The position numbers and the translations under genes were made by a program. A stretch of 64,000 nt of DNA from Bog-473 sp963753115 (GTDB lineage: Bacteria > Actinomycetota > Acidimicrobiia > Acidimicrobiales > RAAP-2): assembly GCA_963753115.1 (NCBI GenBank), contig CAVWBB010000014.1, forward strand, positions 81,834 through 145,833, written 5' to 3'. The notes below the pieces were generated by a model. The model saw only the letters and a program-made list of their open reading frames with translations, was not told the DNA's origin and searched no databases. Position 1 is the first letter of the stretch. Every line of letters starts with the position of its first letter. Below are positions 44,948-54,336 of the stretch, piece after piece.

Positions 44948-46084
44948 CTACGCGGGCGCCTCAGGCCACCAGCGGATCCAGTAGCCGTGCGGATGGGTGT
45001 CGGCCAGACGCACGGCCGGAGCACCGCCGGGGCCGACGTGCACCAGCGTGGTGGCCAGATCGGGACCCTCCCGCGGCACCGGCGACGGGGGAGTCGGAAG
45101 GCCCGGCGTCTCGAAGGGCGATTCGCAGTAGAGGTAGTGCACGGGCCGGGCCCCGTCGAGCGCGGCGACCTGCTCGGCCAGGGCGCGCTGCTCCGCCTCG
45201 CTGAGGTAGGCGGCGACCCAGGAGTGGAAGACGACCAGGGGCCCGTGGCCGGCCAGGGTGGCGGCGACTTCGGGCAGGTCCGTCAGCATGTTGGCGCGTT
45301 CGAGGCGCGGGGGGTGCGCCGATGCGCGCACGTTGGCCAGGGCGGCGCGGAGGCGCTCGAACCGGACCGGGTTGTCGGGCCATTGGCATGCCTGGAGCCA
45401 GCGAGCCTCGTCGTCGGAGAACGGGTCGACGGGCGACAGGTCGAGTCCGACCCGTTCCGCCATGCGCGGCAGGCGGAACTCGGGCAGGTACGTGAGGTCG
45501 TCACGCGCCGTGCACTCCAAGACGACCTCCGAGCGGGCAGCTCCGGCGGTCAGGACGGCACCGTCGCCGGCGGCCCGGTAGATGTAGGCGTAGTCGTCGA
45601 AGAGCAGGTTCAGCCCGGCCGAGGTCCCGAGGTCGAGCAGGGACAACGGCTCTGCCCATCCGTACTGCGCGGCAATGAGGCAGAGCCCTGGCAGCAGCCC
45701 GGTGCAACGCCCGACCTCGTTGGTCTGCGTCGAGCGGGTGGCGACGAGCTGCTCGACTTCGGCGCGGTGCACGCGGCAGAAGTCGACGAACGCCGCCGTG
45801 ACGTCACCTCCGGCCGGGGGCGCGTAGGGGGTGCCCCGCACGAGCGCCACGGTGTCGTAGTAGGCGGCGAGCGCGTGCTCGGCGCCGGCGAGGAGCAGCG
45901 AGTGCACGGCCGCCAGCAGCAGCAGGGGGCGCCGCTGGGGGAGGGGCGCGCCGTCGAGGAGGGACAGGACGTCTGCGTCGTCGGCGATGCCCCGGCAGAT
46001 CGCGGGGTAGGTGCGGCCGCCGTCGCGCTCGACCGTGGCGGCGAACGCCCGGAAGTGGCCCGAGAGCGGCTCGCCGGCGAGCAC
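44948..46084 (-). CDS. DUF2332-family protein
   Basis: 378 residues. Family hallmarks RSTQTNEVGRC, LLDLGTSAGLNLLFDDYAY, QRRPLLLLAAVHSLLL, and VVFHSWVAAYLSE. The LDLGTSAGLNL segment looks like a Rossmann methyltransferase-type motif, but no activity is established. GTG 46084 follows the sortase stop by 7 bases. Confidence 0.85.
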   Translation of the reverse strand: MLAGEPLSGHFRAFAATVERDGGRTYPAICRGIADDADVLSLLDGAPLPQRRPLLLLAAVHSLLLAGAEHALAAYYDTVALVRGTPYAPPAGGDVTAAFVDFCRVHRAEVEQLVATRSTQTNEVGRCTGLLPGLCLIAAQYGWAEPLSLLDLGTSAGLNLLFDDYAYIYRAAGDGAVLTAGAARSEVVLECTARDDLTYLPEFRLPRMAERVGLDLSPVDPFSDDEARWLQACQWPDNPVRFERLRAALANVRASAHPPRLERANMLTDLPEVAATLAGHGPLVVFHSWVAAYLSEAEQRALAEQVAALDGARPVHYLYCESPFETPGLPTPPSPVPREGPDLATTLVHVGPGGAPAVRLADTHPHGYWIRWWPEAPA

Positions 46085-46091
46085 GAGCTGC

Positions 46092-47019
46092 CTAGAAGCT
46101 GGCGGGGAGCAAGGGGCTGATGGCTCCGAAGAAGAACCAGAGCAGCACCAGGGTGCCCAGGGCGCCGACACCGTAGATCAGCCAGCGCCGGCGCCGGAAG
46201 CGGTAGGCCGCGAAGAAAATGCCCGTCACGGCGAGGGCGGTCAGGAATCCCCAGAAGAACGTGCCGGTCAGCCCGACGTCGGAATTGCCGGCCAGGCTCT
46301 GGCTCTTCGGGTCGTCGTGGGATCTTCGCCTTGGCCTTGGTGGCGGGGAGGCCCGTGTTCTGGAACAGCTGGGAGTGGGCCAACGTGGCCTGGACGATGA
46401 GGCGGGTGGTGGCGCTGAAGCGCGGGTTGCAGGTGGTGAGCGTCAGCTGGTTCCCGAGGACGTCGCTGACGACCGTGGTGTCACTCGGCGAGACCACGAA
46501 GCTCTTGGTGGTGTCATAGACGAAGACGCCCTGCAGGGTGGTGACCACGATCGGGTCGCCGACCTTGACCGAATCGAGGTTGTAGAAGGGGTGGCCGTAC
46601 GTGGTCCGGTGGCCCGCGATGGCGGCGTTGCCCGCCTGGCCCGGCAGGGGGGTACCGGTGTAGTGCCCCGGCCCCTTGCGGAGGTCGGGCGTGTTCGTGC
46701 CCTCCACCACGACCTGGTTGAGGCCGATCACCGGGATCCGGATGTCGCCGACCGGGTTGCCCTCGGCCGGCGCGATCGAGTGGGGCGCCGCCACGGGCGG
46801 TCCGGTCGGGAGCTTGTCCAGCGCGGTCTCCTGCGCGAGGGCGTTGCGGATGGCGTCGTTGCTCGTCTCGTGCTGGAGCTGGGTACGCAGGCCCGACTGC
46901 GTGCGCGCCTCCTGCACCGACGTGCCCCAGATCTGGTACGCCGTGAAGAGCAGCAGCAGAACGCCGACCCCGATGAGGACCCGCCCGAGGATGTCGGCTA
47001 CCCGCCGTAACGTGGACAT
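46092..47019 (-). CDS. Class E sortase, frameshifted near the C-terminus
   Basis: Transpeptidase anchoring proteins to the wall. N-terminal membrane helix (about 10-30), catalytic His137 in AGHRTTYG, Cys197 in TLTTCNPR and Arg206. After residue ~220 the frame is lost at ~46305; the correct one reads DDPKSQSLAGNSDVGL and continues with two membrane helices to TAG 46092, so one base is missing. About 308 residues when repaired. C-terminal membrane anchors are normal for class E. Confidence 0.85.
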
Positions 47020-47069
47020 CGGAGACAGAGATTAGGGCGAACGGAGGCCGAGCCTCGTTCACCGCGCTC

Positions 47070-48209
47070 CTACGGCTGGACCGTGACCAGCGTGCCGAGT
47101 GGAGTCAGCGGGTACACGACCTGGGCGTTGGCCACCGGCATCTCGACGCAGCCGTCGCTCTGGGGGGAGCCGTAGTGCGACCGGACGAAGCCGTGCAGGG
47201 CGTCCCCGCCGTGGAAGTAGCTCACCCATGGAATGCCTGGGTCCGAGTAGTGGGAGCCATCGGGGTTGGTGCCCGACATGGTGGTCACGGTGTAGCGGGC
47301 GTAGACGGGCCAGGTCCCGTTCTCGGTGGTGGCGCCGGCGACCCCCGTGTTGACCGGGGTGCTGTACACCTCGACGCCGTCCTTGTAGACGGTTGCCGTC
47401 TCGGGCAGGGACTGGCTCACGAGGACGTAGTCCCACGGCAAGGCATCGCCCTTCCCGCTCTGCACGTCAGTCAGCAGATCGGTCCACACCTGGGGGCCGG
47501 CGAGACCGTCGGTCTTCAGGCCGTTCTGGGATTCGAAGTTCATGATGGCGCCCTGCGTGATGACGTTGTTCGTGCCCGGCGTCCACAGCGTCTCGAGCGC
47601 GAGCGGCTGATTCGGCCAGCGCCACGTGAAGGACCCGACCTGGTCGTTGCCTTCCTGCGTCGGCGACGTGAGCGGCGATGCGGGAGTGAAGGTCAAGGGG
47701 AGGTAGCCCAGCTCGGCCAGCAGCTGCTGCAGGCGGAGGATGGAGCCGGGCGCAACGGAGAACTGCGTGGTGGACGACTGCGCCAGGTGCTGGCCCTCCG
47801 AGCCGACGACGCCAGACGATCCGCCGGGAACGGTCACTGTTTCCGTGGCGCCTGGCACGAGCGGTCCGGTCGCCTGGTATTCGAGCAAGGAGGGCGACAG
47901 CACGGCCCACGAGCCGGCGACTGCCGGGCTGAGCGTCGGCATGGGACTGCCCGGTGCGAGGGCAGTGGAGAACTGCACCGTGATGGTGGACCCCGCGGCA
48001 ACGTTGGCACCGGTCGGCGTCACCGACACGACGCTCAGGGCGGGAGGCGGAGCGGCCGGCGTGGCGGCGGCCTGCCCGCTGTGCAGCCGGTCGACGGCCA
48101 CGAAGCCGCCGGCCGCCAGGACGAGCACGACGACGCAGATGCTGACGATGACCCACCGTCGTGTGCCGCTTCGGCTGCGAACATGCTCCCCGGACATAGC
48201 AGCGGGCAT
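47070..48209 (-). CDS. L,D-transpeptidase with Ig-like and peptidoglycan-binding-like domains
   Basis: 379 residues. Membrane anchor (about 20-41), bacterial Ig-like domain, a peptidoglycan-binding-type helical region (LQQLLAELGYLPL, MNFESQNGLKTDGLAG), and the YkuD catalytic site HGF ... SDGCVEM. Makes 3-3 peptidoglycan crosslinks. ATG 48197 is an alternative start. Neighbours the sortase, an envelope pair. Confidence 0.88.
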   Translation of the reverse strand: MPAAMSGEHVRSRSGTRRWVIVSICVVVLVLAAGGFVAVDRLHSGQAAATPAAPPPALSVVSVTPTGANVAAGSTITVQFSTALAPGSPMPTLSPAVAGSWAVLSPSLLEYQATGPLVPGATETVTVPGGSSGVVGSEGQHLAQSSTTQFSVAPGSILRLQQLLAELGYLPLTFTPASPLTSPTQEGNDQVGSFTWRWPNQPLALETLWTPGTNNVITQGAIMNFESQNGLKTDGLAGPQVWTDLLTDVQSGKGDALPWDYVLVSQSLPETATVYKDGVEVYSTPVNTGVAGATTENGTWPVYARYTVTTMSGTNPDGSHYSDPGIPWVSYFHGGDALHGFVRSHYGSPQSDGCVEMPVANAQVVYPLTPLGTLVTVQP

Positions 48210-48230
48210 TCTACCGGGGAGTATGTCGAC

Positions 48231-50585
48231 CTAGAGACCCAATTCGGCCTGAATTCCCTTCGTTATCTCCGAGAGCCGGCTGGCATCGGTGACCTTGGAC
48301 CCTCCCGATTCGCGGACGTAGAAGGCGTCAACGACGATTTCGCCCAGCGTAGAGACCCTGGCGGAGACAACGTCGAGGTCCGCGTCGAAGAGGGCCCGGG
48401 TAATCCTGTGAAGCAGCCCAATTTCGTCCGGAGCCCGCACTTCGAGCACGGTGGCGGTCTCGGACGCCTCGTTGTCGACGCTGACGTCGCTCCCGGGCAG
48501 GTGGGCGGCGGACCCCCGCCGCAGGGGGTAGACCCGCTCGCGCTCGGAGAGGAGCTCCCCGATGGCCACCCTGTCGGAGAGCACGGCTGCAAGGTCCTCA
48601 CGCAGCTTGGCCGTGTCGGGCCAGGTCCCGCGGGCCACCTCGACCGTGAACATCTCGACGGCGACGCCATCCTCGCCGCCCACGTTGGCCGCCCGCACGT
48701 CCATGCCGTTGAGCGCCAGCGCGCCGGCAACGGAGGAAAGGAGGCCTGGCCGGTCCGGCGCAGCCACGATCACATGAGGTGGCTGCAGCGAGACCGACGG
48801 GAGCCCCGTCGCGCGCACCTCCGCCATGAGCTCGCGGTTCGACGTCACAATGCGATCCGGCGCCACGGGCTCGGACTCGCCCTGGAGCACGCGGTCGGTG
48901 CGGGCCACGAGGTCGGCGACCAGGCCCGCCTTCCACGCCCCCCAGGCGGACGGGCCGGTGGCCTTGCTGTCCGCCTCGGTGAGCGCGGCCAGCAGGTGCA
49001 GTGTCAGCCGGTTGCCGGCAGCCTGCGCCACGCGGGCGATGGTGGTGGGGTCGTCGAGGTCGCGCCGGGTCGCCGTATCGGGAAGCAGGAGATGGTTGCG
49101 CACGAGATCGACGAGCACGGCGACGTCGGCGGGCGAGAAGCCCATACGCGTGGCGATGCGGTCGACAACCTCCATCCCGACCGTCGTGTGATCGCCGGGG
49201 AAGCCCTTGCCGATGTCGTGCAACAGGGTGCCGACGAGGAGGAGATCGGGCCGCTCGACGGAGTCGGTGAGCCCCGCGGCGAGTGCAGCCGCTTCGAGGA
49301 GATGCCGGTCGACGGTAAAGGTGTGGTAGGCGTTCCGCTGGGGCTTGTTGCGAACGGCTGCCCATTCGGGGATGAGCCGGACCAGCAAGCCGTGCTGGTC
49401 CAGCGACTCGATCTTGTCGATGGCAGGTTTGCCGAGTGCGAGCAGGGCGACGAAGGCGGTGCGCGTCTCGTCCGCCCAGGGGTCGCCCGGCGGAGGCATG
49501 CGGTCGGCCAGGCGGTGCAGCGATCCCCTGGCGATAGGACGGTCCAGCCGGGCTGCGGTCGCGGCCAATCGCAAGGCCAGCGACGGGTCGTCCGACACGG
49601 GGGCGAGCGAGGTCAGGGCGACCTCACCGTCGACCTCGAGCAGGTCGGGCCCGAGGTCCGCCGGCACGGGGAGGGCGGCCTGGTCGGGCGTGCCGCGTCG
49701 GAAGCGCTTCTTCGGGGCCGGGGTGGGGTCCCACAACCGGCGCCGGCGCCAGACATCGTCGCTGACCCAGGCGATCTGCCGGCCCGCCGTCGAGACGGCC
49801 AGCATGAGCGCGTCGGCATCGGCGAAGCCGAGCGCGGCGGCCACCTGGTCCTGGTCCTGTAGGAGGAGCTTGTCGTGCTCGCGCTGGGCGAGGCGGTGCA
49901 GCTCGACGCGGATGTCGGTGAGGAGCGCCGTGGCGTCCTCCAGGGAGTCCAGATCCGCGTACTCGGCCAGCAGGGGGGCGAAGACGGAGATGGCGAGCAG
50001 CACGTTGACGTCGCGCAGCCCGCCATGGCTCTCCTTGAGGTCGGGCTCGAGAAGGAACGCCACGTCGCCAGCGGTCGCGCGACGTTCAGCCATCTGCATC
50101 TGCAGCAAAGGGAGGTACCGTGCACCGAGGCGGTCACTCCAGGCGGCGCGGGCCTTCTCAAGGAGCGGCTCTGCCACCTTCGGCTCGCCCCAGACGAGGC
50201 GGCCGTCGAGGAGCCCGAGCGCGACGCGCACGTCCTCGGCGGCCACGCTGAGCACCTCAGAGGGGCGGCGAACGGAGTGGTCGAGATGCACGCCCTCGTC
50301 CCACACCGGGTACCAGATGGCGTCGGCGACCTTCCCGATGTCCCGGTGCCCCTGGTGGACGAGCACCACGTCGAGGTCGCTGAACGGGCACAGGGAGCTC
50401 CGGCCGTACCCCCCGACGGCGATGAGGGCCAGGTGCCGCTTGACGTCGCCGCCGGCCCGTTCGGCCAGGCTGGACAGCCACGCGTCTGCCTCGGCGGCGT
50501 ACTCTCGACAGAATTCCTGGCCGTGCAGCCCCGGCTGGGCCAACAGGCTGGTGCGCCGCTCACGGAGTGACGTCTCGGCGGCCAT
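48231..50585 (-). CDS. glnD: [Protein-PII] uridylyltransferase / uridylyl-removing enzyme
   Basis: Nitrogen sensor. 784 residues: nucleotidyltransferase domain (VGGYGRSSLCPFSDLDV near 57-73), GlnD nucleotidyltransferase-associated domain, HD domain (RHLLEAA, LLHDIGKG), and two C-terminal ACT domains (about 605-675 and 712-784). In actinobacteria it can adenylylate rather than uridylylate GlnK. No glnK or amtB is in the window. Confidence 0.93.
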   Translation of the reverse strand: MAAETSLRERRTSLLAQPGLHGQEFCREYAAEADAWLSSLAERAGGDVKRHLALIAVGGYGRSSLCPFSDLDVVLVHQGHRDIGKVADAIWYPVWDEGVHLDHSVRRPSEVLSVAAEDVRVALGLLDGRLVWGEPKVAEPLLEKARAAWSDRLGARYLPLLQMQMAERRATAGDVAFLLEPDLKESHGGLRDVNVLLAISVFAPLLAEYADLDSLEDATALLTDIRVELHRLAQREHDKLLLQDQDQVAAALGFADADALMLAVSTAGRQIAWVSDDVWRRRRLWDPTPAPKKRFRRGTPDQAALPVPADLGPDLLEVDGEVALTSLAPVSDDPSLALRLAATAARLDRPIARGSLHRLADRMPPPGDPWADETRTAFVALLALGKPAIDKIESLDQHGLLVRLIPEWAAVRNKPQRNAYHTFTVDRHLLEAAALAAGLTDSVERPDLLLVGTLLHDIGKGFPGDHTTVGMEVVDRIATRMGFSPADVAVLVDLVRNHLLLPDTATRRDLDDPTTIARVAQAAGNRLTLHLLAALTEADSKATGPSAWGAWKAGLVADLVARTDRVLQGESEPVAPDRIVTSNRELMAEVRATGLPSVSLQPPHVIVAAPDRPGLLSSVAGALALNGMDVRAANVGGEDGVAVEMFTVEVARGTWPDTAKLREDLAAVLSDRVAIGELLSERERVYPLRRGSAAHLPGSDVSVDNEASETATVLEVRAPDEIGLLHRITRALFDADLDVVSARVSTLGEIVVDAFYVRESGGSKVTDASRLSEITKGIQAELGL

Positions 50586-50608
50586 GGCGGGAACGTAGCA
50601 TTGGGTCC

Positions 50609-50818
50609 GTGAGCAGAGACGTAGAAAGCACGGGGGGCAAGACCCCGATGACCTTCACCCACGCCGTCGCCATGACGGCGGTGGCGGTGGTCGGGATCAT
50701 CGTGGCCTTCTGGATCCTCAGCAGCCTGGTCGGGATCTTCTTCTTCTTCGTGAAGATCGCCGTCGTGATCGCCCTGATCGCAGGCGTGTTCTGGCTGGTG
50801 TCCCGCTTTCGGAACTAG
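50609..50818 (+). CDS. Small membrane protein
   Basis: 69 residues from GTG 50609 (or 56 from ATG 50648). Two hydrophobic helices, AMTAVAVVGIIVAFWILSSL and a Phe-rich second segment to residue ~65. Divergent from glnD. Not recognised. Confidence 0.65.
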   Translation: MSRDVESTGGKTPMTFTHAVAMTAVAVVGIIVAFWILSSLVGIFFFFVKIAVVIALIAGVFWLVSRFRN

Positions 50819-50907
50819 GAAAGGGTTCGGCCGAGGGCCCATGTGGCCCGGGGCCGAGGGCGGGGAACGCAGGCCGTTAGGCTGGCCGCCCGTTCGTGTG
50901 CAGACGC

Positions 50908-50979
50908 GGCGGCGTGGCCGAGTGGTTTAGGCAGGGGCCTGCAAAGCCCCGTACGGCGGTTCGATTCCGCCCGCCGCCT
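50908..50979 (+). tRNA. tRNA-Cys (anticodon GCA)
   Basis: Full cloverleaf: acceptor GGCGGCG/CGCCGCC, anticodon stem ggggc/gcccc with loop CTGCAAA, T-arm ggcgg-ttcgatt-ccgcc, and discriminator U as required for Cys. CCA is not encoded. The integrase gene follows, so the 3' end is the likely attachment site. Confidence 0.97.
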
Positions 50980-50984
50980 CAAGT
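50955..50984 (+). other. Putative left attachment site (attL) in the tRNA-Cys 3' end
   Basis: Integrases of this family recombine in the 3' half of tRNA genes, leaving an intact tRNA. Only position supports this; the matching attR copy was not found in the window. Confidence 0.4.
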
Positions 50985-51035
50985 GAAGTACCTGTTCAGA
51001 GGCACTTTCCGAAAGTAAGGATTCCGAATGTCCGC

Positions 51036-51061
51036 AGAATATCGCCGCGGATATGCCGCGT
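51036..51061. promoter_or_regulatory. Palindromic motif, copy 1
   Basis: aatatcgccgcggatatgccgcg, an imperfect ATAT-n-CCGCGG-ATAT palindrome just beyond the integrase 3' end. Closely matches 58097-58121, and a half-copy lies at 52268-52280. Confidence 0.4.
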
Positions 51062-51065
51062 GCAC

Positions 51066-52226
51066 CTACGGACGGATACGGACAGGACCGGACGTGGGCG
51101 AACGTTGGCTGCTTGCTGGATCACGCCCTCTAAGTAAGTAGTCGCGTGGATCGCGGTCCCGTTCCTCGGTGGCGTGCTGATAGCGCATGGCCGCAACGGT
51201 GGTCGAGTGACCCATCATCGCCATGAGTTCCTTCAATGTCGTATGTCGGGGTCGCGGGCACTGATTGTCCCGGCGTGATGGCGAAGGTCATAGAAGCGGA
51301 CACCGGTCGGCGCTTCCCGACTCCACGCCGTTATCCCTACGGCCGCGCAGGCGTCATGCCACGCGTGCGAAAGGTCTTGGCGGCGCAGCGGTCGTCCGCT
51401 CGGACGGGTGAATAGCCACGCTTCGGGCTCGGGGCCGACATAGAGCTTCAGGTGCTCGTCCAGAGCGTCGGCAAGGAACGGGGGGAGGGTCAGGGTGCGC
51501 TTGCCCGCTTCGGACTTTGTGTTCTCCAGGACGATCCGCTCCTCCGGTGACCTCTTGGGCCTGGCGCTCCACGCGGATGGTGTTGTGCAGTGGGTCGATG
51601 TCCCGGCGCTGAAGGCCGAGCAGTTCGCCGGTGCGCATTGTCCGGAATCCGGCGATACAAGACCATGGCGCCGAGCGCGGCCCCATGGCATCGGCCAGAT
51701 GCATGACCGTCTCGGTGTCAAGCATGGGTCTCTCGGTGGAGTTCTCCTGTCCGGCCCCTTTGATTCGACACGGATTCTCGGCGATCAAGTCGTCATCGGC
51801 TGCCGTCATCAGGATCGCTCGGAGCAACCGGTACGCCTTGGCTGCCTGGTCCGGCTGAGCGGCTGCGAGCTTGTTGTGCCACTTGCGAACGCTGTCCTTA
51901 TTGATTTGGTTCAGCTTCGTTTCACCGAATGCCGGGGTCAGATGCCGACGCATCAGCGCCCTGTAGCCCTGTCGGGTGGCTGGGGTCAGGGGCTTGCCCT
52001 TGACTAGACGGCTGTCGATCCATTGGTCGGCGTACTCACCGAACAGTCCCTCGCCCCTCCTGGGATCAATGACCTTGCCTGCATTCTTGGCTGAGTGAAG
52101 CGATGTGACGAATGCGTCGGCTTCAGCCTTCTTGTGGAAGGTCTCTCGTCGGTGCTTCCCGTTGACCATGTACTTCACGTCGTAACGGACGCCGCTCTTG
52201 ATGGTTCGCTTATTGATATGTGCCAT
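51066..52226 (-). pseudogene. int: Tyrosine-type site-specific integrase, two frame changes
   Basis: About 386 residues if repaired. AP2-like N-terminal (SGVRYDVKYMVNGKHRR), SAM-like core-binding domain, and catalytic domain: Arg in MRTGELLGL, YDLRHHAGT (box II, with Tyr where His is usual), GHSTTVAAMRYQHAT with the nucleophile Tyr. Frames shift at ~51541 (after EVTGG, before ERIVLENTKS) and at ~51240 (before LKELMAMMGH). It ends at TAG 51066. Either broken or an error-prone stretch. Confidence 0.85.
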
Positions 52227-52243
52227 TGCTAATCAGCATACAC

Positions 52244-52280
52244 GGTACAGGGCTTGAGTACAAGGCTTATCCGCGGCATG
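52244..52280. promoter_or_regulatory. Integrase upstream region with shared motifs
   Basis: ggtacagggcttga (52244-52257) is an exact 14-nt inverted match to 58009-58022, and ttatccgcggcat (52268-52280) is a half-copy of the palindrome. They lie 18-54 bases upstream of the integrase start. Beyond 52280 to the excisionase start (about 300 bp) nothing else is evident. Confidence 0.4.
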
Positions 52281-52582
52281 AGCCGGGATCCAGCCGGGAG
52301 GGGTTATAAGGCATTGACCGCCGGGACGCAAGAAACTGTCACGAACTTGTAATGTTGGCAACCGTTTAGCAACCGAGCCCATTTAAGAGAAATTGGCCCT
52401 TGGGGTACCCCCTTTGGGAAAAGTTAAGAATCTCGATTTTGCAACCAAACAGGGCTTCCAAAGCTTTCGATTCTGTTTCAGACGGCCCCCTTCCACGCTT
52501 AAGCGCGTCAGTCGCCTGGACAGCGCCGCTGTTCTATGGGCATCAGCGCACCCGTGTGTGGTGTGCCGGAAACGAGAGAGGA

Positions 52583-52780
52583 ATGGAAACGGAGACGGCG
52601 GCGACGCCGGTGTTGCACAGCATCCCAACGGTCATGGGGATGACCGACCTGGGGCGCTCGACCATTTACCAATTGATGGACAGCGGCGAGCTTGAGTCGG
52701 TCAAGATCGGAGCGCGCCGGTTGATCCCGCACGATGCGGTGCTCCAGTTCATAGCCGAGCTGCGTGGCGGGAACCGGTGA
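52583..52780 (+). CDS. xis: Excisionase-family helix-turn-helix protein
   Basis: 65 residues, MerR/excisionase HTH: TVMGMTDLGRSTIYQLMDS, GELESVKIGARRLIPHDAV, LQFIAELRGG. ATG 52583 is the likely start; the frame is open further upstream without features. It would direct excision together with the integrase. Confidence 0.82.
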   Translation: METETAATPVLHSIPTVMGMTDLGRSTIYQLMDSGELESVKIGARRLIPHDAVLQFIAELRGGNR

Positions 52781-52932
52781 CCAGTCTCGAACACCCTGAA
52801 GGCCAAAGAGATGCCGAGGAAGAGATCGTCGTGGTCGTCGGTGACGACTCTTACTGGGATTCATTTGTTCAGCGGAACAAGGCTCGTATTGCTAGGGGGC
52901 TTCGGAGCTGGCATCTCTTCCGGATTCACTGA
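52777..52932 (+). CDS. Small protein of 51 residues
   Basis: GTG 52777 overlaps the excisionase stop by 4 bases and TGATG links it to the next gene at 52932. Acidic N-terminus, EEEIVVVVGDDSYWDSFVQR, basic end. The two overlaps are the main support. Not recognised. Confidence 0.5.
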   Translation: MTSLEHPEGQRDAEEEIVVVVGDDSYWDSFVQRNKARIARGLRSWHLFRIH

Positions 52933-53546
52933 TGGCCCACCTTGGACGAACAGACGTGTCATTCATCGGGATTCCCTATTCGGCCCTGAGACGAACGCTG
53001 ACCATTCAGCAGCTGGTTCGATGGGGCTACGTCGAACCCTCGGCGGAATCGAGTACAGAGCAGACCCGGACCTTCCATGTACCAGCCGAACCCGACTTGC
53101 GGCGCCGAGACGTCTGCACGATGTGCCAGAACATGCGCACGGTCAACGCAGACGGTCACTGCACGAAGTGTTGGGCTCGGTCATTTGGCTGGCTGGAGAT
53201 CAGGGGTCAGGATGAGCCCCGCCGCCACAGCCGCCGCCTTGTCACTGCCGCTGCCGCACAAGATGTCGGCGCCCGATGGGATTCCTACTTCCCTCAAGAG
53301 CGGAACGAGATCGACTATCACCCACCGGTCCCGCGGTTGACACCGCGCGGTCGCGTCCTTGGCAAAAACACCGGTATGGGTCCAGTCGCACCGCTCCAGA
53401 GCGTTTGTACCGTGGCGTCTGGTTGCGTTGTCTGGTGTGCCTTCGAGTGCCAACAGCATTGCGAAACGACCAAGTATGCGAAGCGTGTGAGAAGGACTGG
53501 AGACGGAAGGGCCGTCCGTGGGGGATCGCTTACGACAGCTGGTTAA
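52932..53546 (+). CDS. Zinc-ribbon protein, first part
   Basis: Reads well for about 110 residues: a helix-turn region (YSALRRTLTIQQLVRWGYVE) and a zinc ribbon CTMCQNMR ... GHCTKCW. After ~53250 the sequence becomes less protein-like, while the frame starting at 53276 gives a second zinc ribbon, so a frame change in between is likely. Confidence 0.5.
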   Translation: MAHLGRTDVSFIGIPYSALRRTLTIQQLVRWGYVEPSAESSTEQTRTFHVPAEPDLRRRDVCTMCQNMRTVNADGHCTKCWARSFGWLEIRGQDEPRRHSRRLVTAAAAQDVGARWDSYFPQERNEIDYHPPVPRLTPRGRVLGKNTGMGPVAPLQSVCTVASGCVVWCAFECQQHCETTKYAKRVRRTGDGRAVRGGSLTTAG

Positions 53547-53743
53547 TCAACCGGCGAGTTAGCCAGTGGGATAAATCACCGGAACATATTTCCGCTTATG
53601 ACAGCGCTAACTTCCTGCAAGTTGTCCGGGCGGTTGCTGTCGAAAAGGTACCTCTGAACAGCGACGTTACGACAGTCATATTTCGAACACGGTACAATAG
53701 TACTACGGACACTAACGCTAATAGCGAGCGCCATTATGGATAA
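53276..53743 (+). CDS. Zinc-ribbon protein, second part or separate gene
   Basis: From ~53390 clearly protein-like: RGVWLRCLVC then VCEACEKDWRRKGRPWGIAY, a CxxC...CxxC ribbon, ending at 53743. The first ~35 codons are not convincing. May be a continuation of the preceding gene after an indel. Confidence 0.45.
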   Translation: MGFLLPSRAERDRLSPTGPAVDTARSRPWQKHRYGSSRTAPERLYRGVWLRCLVCLRVPTALRNDQVCEACEKDWRRKGRPWGIAYDSWLINRRVSQWDKSPEHISAYDSANFLQVVRAVAVEKVPLNSDVTTVIFRTRYNSTTDTNANSERHYG

Positions 53744-53765
53744 ACCCTCAGTAGAGGAGCATCAA

Positions 53766-53942
53766 ATGCAGCAACACTCCGACCTTCTCGAAGTTACATT
53801 CAAGGGTTCCCCCTCCGTCGTGATGGCCGCGCTGCGTGATGTCGTCGGAGGATTGTCCGCTGCAGATCTGGTCGACCGTCCCGAGATGGGCAACGTGATC
53901 AACATGGTCCGTCCGTCGTCGCGACCGGCGAAGACCTCTTAG
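53766..53942 (+). CDS. Small protein of 58 residues
   Basis: ATG 53766 with GAGGAG six bases upstream (ATG 53736 is an upstream option). LLEVTFKGSPSVVMAALRDV shows alternating strand-helix pattern. Not recognised. Followed by a strong hairpin. Confidence 0.6.
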   Translation: MQQHSDLLEVTFKGSPSVVMAALRDVVGGLSAADLVDRPEMGNVINMVRPSSRPAKTS

Positions 53943-53952
53943 CCCACAAATA

Positions 53953-53992
53953 CAGAAGCCGCCCATATGGGCTGGAACCCGGGCGGCTTCTG
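53953..53992 (+). terminator. Perfect 12-bp stem-loop
   Basis: cagaagccgccc (53953-53964) pairs perfectly with gggcggcttctg (53981-53992) around a 16-nt loop. There is no long U-tract after it. Likely ends the early small-gene transcript, or protects its 3' end. Confidence 0.55.
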
Positions 53993-54010
53993 AAAGTTAT
54001 TGGAGACAAA

Positions 54011-54221
54011 ATGAATTGTAACACGAAGGAAACGCAGCACACCCGGCAAGTACCGCCAACAACGTCGTCTCAGAGCAGAATTTCAGCGGTTGGGAAACGG
54101 GTCGATGGACTTACGCGCCGATCCATCTGAGCTCAGCACGAAGCGGTTGCTTGCCTCGCAGTTTTCTCCAGAAGGGTTGCGCCAATTGGCAGCCTCATGG
54201 ACGACGCATCGCCGGGCATGA
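54011..54221 (+). pseudogene. Small protein, frame change near 54030
   Basis: ATG 54011 with GGAG five bases before; six codons later the frame that looks coding is shifted and runs to TGA 54221: PGKYRQQRRLRAEFQRLG, DPSELSTKRLLASQFSPEG. About 69 residues when joined. Not recognised. Confidence 0.4.
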
Positions 54222-54334
54222 TCGCCCGTCGTCGCCTAGACGAGAACGGCGTCAACGCCCTGTGCGAAATGCTCGTCACCGGTGAGAAGCCGACAATCGG
54301 ATGGTGGTCTCGGAATATTCCACGGGAGGAATAG
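54197..54334 (+). CDS. Small protein of 45 residues
   Basis: ATG 54197, stop TAG 54334, overlapping the previous frame by 25 bases and ending just before the ATPase gene. Contains RRRLDENGVNALCEMLVTGE. Support is limited to codon pattern and packing. Confidence 0.45.
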   Translation: MDDASPGMIARRRLDENGVNALCEMLVTGEKPTIGWWSRNIPREE

Positions 54335-54336
54335 TG

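Noticed and set aside
53181..53459. Minus-strand 92-codon frame
   Set aside because: Partly protein-like, but it lies across the plus-strand zinc-ribbon genes and has no ribosome-binding site.
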